Positions 47,939-49,882 of a DNA stretch of 49,882 nt are shown one piece after another (position 1 is the first letter of the stretch; each line of letters opens with the position of its first letter). The stretch is from a virus, in IMG/VR virus record IMGVR_UViG_3300044720_000043, positions 1-49,882 of that record; one strand, written 5' to 3'. The position numbers and the translations under genes were made by a program. The notes beneath the pieces are model-generated. The model was not told the DNA's origin, ran no database searches, and saw only the letters and a list, made by a program, of their open reading frames with translations.

Positions 47939-47978
47939 TCATTTCTCCTTATTCATGGTCACCAAAGGTTACAGCTGG
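47939..47978 (-). repeat. Repeated translation-start cassette, copy B
   Basis: Minus strand: AAGAACTAAC ... CTGTAACC ... GGTGACCATGAATAAGGAG. Mini-ORF MNKEK, stop TGA directly before the gene's ATG. Confidence 0.65.
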
Positions 47979-48191
47979 TTAGTTCTTGAACGATACCGTA
48001 GAATCGAAATCGTGGATGTCGACCCCAGCTTGTTCATGTAGTCGTCCTAACCAAAACGTAAAGAGTTGGTCATCCCGGTAGGACGGAAACAGGATTCGAA
48101 GTTCTTTCAGGGTATCGTAGATTTCCTGTTCTGTCACAGTTGAAAGTTCTTTCAGAAGTCGTGGTCGTAGGTCTTCAGTTTCTTCAGGCAT
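47979..48191 (-). CDS. Unknown small protein
   Basis: 70 residues: LRPRLLKELSTVTEQEIYDT and FPSYRDDQLFTFWLGRLHEQ. Acidic, helical. Preceded by cassette copy C. No family recognised. Confidence 0.55.
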   Translation of the reverse strand: MPEETEDLRPRLLKELSTVTEQEIYDTLKELRILFPSYRDDQLFTFWLGRLHEQAGVDIHDFDSTVSFKN

Positions 48192-48250
48192 GGTTTCTCC
48201 TATTCATGGTAACTAACGGTTACAGTCGGTAACTCTGTTGAGTGGTTCAT
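48192..48250 (-). repeat. Repeated translation-start cassette, copy C, and 16-codon leader ORF
   Basis: Leader ORF 48200-48250 (MNHSTELPTVTVSYHE) starts 8 bases after the 48259 promoter's -10 and stops over the ribosome site. GTAAC/GTTAC stem then ACCATGAATAGGAG, related to copies A, B and D. Confidence 0.5.
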
Positions 48251-48258
48251 TTAATTCC

Positions 48259-48287
48259 ATTGTATAACCAAAGTTCTTACAAGGGAA
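48259..48287 (-). promoter_or_regulatory. Minus-strand promoter
   Basis: Minus strand: TTCCCT (48282-48287), 17-bp spacer, TACAAT (48259-48264) after TTGGTTA. An ATG follows after 8 bases. Confidence 0.75.
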
Positions 48288-48301
48288 ATACTTCTTTTCA
48301 C

Positions 48302-48730
48302 TCAAGGTTGTTTGCAGATATGTTGGTGCAATCGGCCTGCTGATAAGTGTCTTCCGCAACTCGGGCAAATGGCTATTACCCGATGCGTAGAACTCTTCCG
48401 AACCTTGATCAGAGGATTGTTTTTCTTGTAATCATAGGACGGTCTTACATATACCTGAATATCCTGAATCTTTCGAATTGGCATTCCTTCTTTTGGCAGA
48501 TGCCCTCCAGCCTTGAGCTCGAGAGTCTTCATTATTTCATCTGAATGCATGTTTCGGCCTGTTTCCCCAAGGATCACCGGGACAAAGTCTCCTGGATTTA
48601 TCACATGAATCGAGCCATTTTCGTCAACTGCTCGTACTCCTGATGGGTTCAAAACAAGCACTTCCAAAATTGCCCCTTTCGGTATTGCTTCATCTCCATT
48701 TTTAAGTGGTGCTACAGTTCTGACTTTCAT
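48302..48730 (-). CDS. Protein with C-terminal C2H2-like zinc finger
   Basis: 142 residues. N-terminal beta domain (KVRTVAPLKNGDEAIPKGAI, NGSIHVINPGDFVPVILGE). C-terminal ICPSCGRHLSAGRLHQHICK: CxxC ... H-x3-H-x-C finger. Preceded by cassette copy D (mini-ORF MNKEKA ending on the ATGA). Suggests DNA binding; function unknown. Confidence 0.6.
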   Translation of the reverse strand: MKVRTVAPLKNGDEAIPKGAILEVLVLNPSGVRAVDENGSIHVINPGDFVPVILGETGRNMHSDEIMKTLELKAGGHLPKEGMPIRKIQDIQVYVRPSYDYKKNNPLIKVRKSSTHRVIAICPSCGRHLSAGRLHQHICKQP

Positions 48731-48775
48731 GCCTTCTCCTTGTTCATGGTCACTTTAGGTGGCAGTTCAACTACT
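48731..48775 (-). repeat. Repeated translation-start cassette, copy D
   Basis: Minus strand: GAACTGCCACCTAAAGTG then ACCATGAACAAGGAGAAGG. Mini-ORF MNKEKA stops in the ATGA of the gene start. Confidence 0.65.
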
Positions 48776-48834
48776 TTAGCAGAGTCTTCTGCTACCTTTA
48801 ACATTATGCCAATAGGTTCATTCAGTATCCTGTA

Positions 48835-49023
48835 TCAATATCCAGCTTCTCTTATAAGAAGGCGGAAGCTTCGAACGGTATCTTGATTCATGGTATCTTT
48901 TTGACACGAAGCTTCAGAAGGTATCGTTCTGACACGGCTTTCTACAACTTCTCTGTGTCCAAATAGCACATTTGATTTGGGATGTATCATTTTGACACTT
49001 TGGCTTGTTTCGTTTTGACACAC
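48835..49023 (-). CDS. Doubtful ORF over a repeat array
   Basis: 62 residues from a GTG; text such as MCQNETSQSV and SCQKDTMNQDT arises from the repeated bases below. No ribosome site. The repeats fall in different frames, so protein coding is unlikely to be what is conserved. Confidence 0.2.
   Translation of the reverse strand: MCQNETSQSVKMIHPKSNVLFGHREVVESRVRTIPSEASCQKDTMNQDTVRSFRLLIREAGY
48891..49021 (-). repeat. Iteron-like array of four 16-bp repeats
   Basis: Copies at 48891-48906, 48919-48934, 48983-48998 and 49006-49021, consensus KGTWTCNTTYTGACAC on the plus strand. They lie in two reading frames of the overlapping ORF, so conservation is at the DNA level. Spacings 28, 64 and 23 bases. 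The surrounding 48776-49076 has no convincing gene. Possible origin iterons or operators. Confidence 0.6.
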
Positions 49024-49076
49024 GAAATCTTAGCGGTTCAGGGACAGAATTAACATTTCTCGAACTAAATTTCAGA

Positions 49077-49322
49077 TTATTTTATCCCATGAATGTTACA
49101 TTCTGAGCTAGTTCCTGATGGTAATGGATAACAGGTACACTTGGGTTCTAACACTCGATTTAGAAATTCTTGTAAGTCAGAAGCAGACATCAGAGCACAT
49201 GCTTTCAAATTACGGTCTCCAGTTATTCGTCCTAAAGCAGTTAATTCGGCGATGACATTGTCCCATCTGGATTTTATGTCATCAGAATTATCAGATAGAC
49301 CTACGGTCACTAAGGAATTCAT
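49077..49322 (-). CDS. Unknown small protein
   Basis: 81 residues: DDIKSRWDNVIAELTALGRI, CALMSASDLQEFLNRVL, and a final CTCYPLPSGTSSEC. AGGAG 8 bases before the ATG. No family recognised. Confidence 0.55.
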   Translation of the reverse strand: MNSLVTVGLSDNSDDIKSRWDNVIAELTALGRITGDRNLKACALMSASDLQEFLNRVLEPKCTCYPLPSGTSSECNIHGIK

Positions 49323-49343
49323 GGTTCTCTCCTACTCTGGTGA

Positions 49344-49380
49344 GATGACTGAGCCCACCACAGGCGTAGACTCAGTCATC
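49344..49380 (-). promoter_or_regulatory. 10-bp stem-loop upstream of small gene
   Basis: GATGACTGAG (49344-49353) and CTCAGTCATC (49371-49380) are perfect inverted repeats with a 17-base loop. No T run on the minus strand, so more likely an attenuator or mRNA-protecting stem than a terminator. Confidence 0.55.
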
Positions 49381-49394
49381 GTGGGGTTTGTTCA

Positions 49395-49757
49395 TTACTG
49401 AGCGGTCGGCGCAGCAGTCTTCTGAGCGAGCAGGTCGGTGTAGAACTTGATTTTGGCCTGCAGCTGAGTTTCACTGAGTGACGTTCCGGTGGACTTGTTG
49501 CGTTTTTTGGCGTAACAGTACACGCAGACCCCTTTACACAGGGTATACCGCTGATTGAGGTCTTCAGGGTTTCCCGACTTCTCGAACTTTTTCGTGTGAA
49601 ACTCAGACCGTCCACATTCGGTACACTGCCGAGTTCCGACGAGTGTCGGGCGACCTGTTGAGGTCAGTCTGTATCCTTCCGGAGCAGCTGCCGGTGTGTC
49701 GTTTTGGGCCACTGTCACTTCTTGTGACACTGTATCATTTTGGTTCCCGTTTTTCAT
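49395..49757 (-). CDS. NPRY zinc-domain family protein, paralog 4
   Basis: 120 residues from ATG 49757 (the frame is open to an ATG at 49832; the shorter form matches the Lys/Asn-rich starts of the paralogs). Zinc domain: RQCTECGRSEF, a longer insert, then LNQRYTLCKGVCVYCYAKKR. Helix SETQLQAKIKFYTDLLAQK closely repeats paralog 3. Short Ala/Pro tail. C/G-ending codons. Promoter at 49853 and palindrome GTGTATA/TATACAC (49807-49825) upstream. Function unknown. Confidence 0.65.
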   Translation of the reverse strand: MKNGNQNDTVSQEVTVAQNDTPAAAPEGYRLTSTGRPTLVGTRQCTECGRSEFHTKKFEKSGNPEDLNQRYTLCKGVCVYCYAKKRNKSTGTSLSETQLQAKIKFYTDLLAQKTAAPTAQ

Positions 49758-49806
49758 TGTTAAACTTTCTGTGTCCACTTTTGAGACACTGTGTAATTTA
49801 TTCACT

Positions 49807-49825
49807 GTGTATATTCCGTATACAC
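49807..49825. promoter_or_regulatory. Inverted repeat upstream of paralog 4
   Basis: GTGTATA and TATACAC, 7-bp arms with a 5-base centre, just downstream of the promoter. Candidate operator. Confidence 0.45.
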
Positions 49826-49830
49826 ACGGC

Positions 49831-49881
49831 ATGAGACATTCTCAATAGTGGTATATTAAACCACGTCTCATATAATGTAAA
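49831..49881 (-). promoter_or_regulatory. Minus-strand promoter within nested palindrome
   Basis: Minus strand: TTTACA (49876-49881), 17-bp spacer, TAATAT (49853-49858). ATGAGAC/GTCTCAT (49831-49837, 49865-49871) and GTGGT/ACCAC (49848-49852, 49860-49864) nest around the -10. A 13-codon mini-ORF begins 13 bases after the -10. Confidence 0.55.
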
Positions 49882-49882
49882 C

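Noticed and set aside
1-49882. CRISPR array, insertion sequence, integrase or attachment sites
   Set aside because: No regularly spaced repeat-spacer units, transposase, recombinase motif or flanking direct repeats were seen.

Overview
The window is one large piece of a tailed double-stranded DNA phage (Caudoviricetes). A tape measure protein of 1614 residues, a separate head-tail adaptor series and no sheath gene point to siphovirus morphology. No integrase, excisionase, partition gene, tRNA, holin or endolysin was recognised, so lifestyle and host stay open. Base composition is moderately AT-rich with gene density typical of phages. Two stretches (about 15985-17490 and 26860-27030) are clearly richer in G+C and look acquired.

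Layout. (1) 1-19146, plus strand: morphogenesis. Truncated large terminase, a possible ADP-ribosyltransferase-fold protein, portal, scaffold, decoration, major capsid, a helix-hairpin-helix protein, four adaptor/neck proteins, tail tube, two-frame tail assembly chaperone, tape measure, distal tail, an SGNH-hydrolase tail protein and a tail hub. A promoter-plus-terminator unit at about 8777-8959 looks like a small RNA gene inside this block. (2) 19219-23289, minus strand: YspA-like SLOG protein, cupin-like protein, family A DNA polymerase, zinc ribbon protein, HNH nuclease. (3) 23290-24106: divergent control region with GGTATACC palindromes and a probable small regulator. (4) 24107-41279, plus strand: nucleotide metabolism (MazG-like, ThyA-family enzyme, dCMP deaminase), methyltransferase, ERF annealing protein, primase-helicase, RuvC-like nuclease, uracil-DNA glycosylase-like protein, SSB, DUF932-like protein, PD-(D/E)XK nuclease, two GIY-YIG proteins and many small cysteine-rich proteins. 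(5) 41259-49832, minus strand except 43397-43957: about 27 very small genes, mostly unknown, tightly packed and often with CxxC pairs.

Regulation is unusually legible. More than ten promoters share a -35 of TTCCCC/TTTACC/TATACC type, a 17-bp spacer in every case and an extended -10 (often TGATAYAAT). In most of them an ATG or GTG lies only 6-13 bases after the -10. Some mRNAs therefore appear leaderless, and others begin with a tiny leader ORF. A three-copy hairpin-plus-AACGCGACCTA element follows plus-strand genes at 8681, 19169 and 36006. Four paralogous zinc-domain proteins (33688, 34671, 43397, 49395) share a CxxC...NPRY-x2-C...CY signature; three of them have a promoter of their own. These are the best candidates for undescribed biology here.

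How the genes work together: the 24-41 kb block makes and edits dNTPs and recombines DNA, working with the polymerase encoded on the opposite strand. The left block packages DNA and builds the virion. The right block of small, separately promoted genes resembles an early host-takeover region. Functions are inferred from motifs read by eye; no database search was run.
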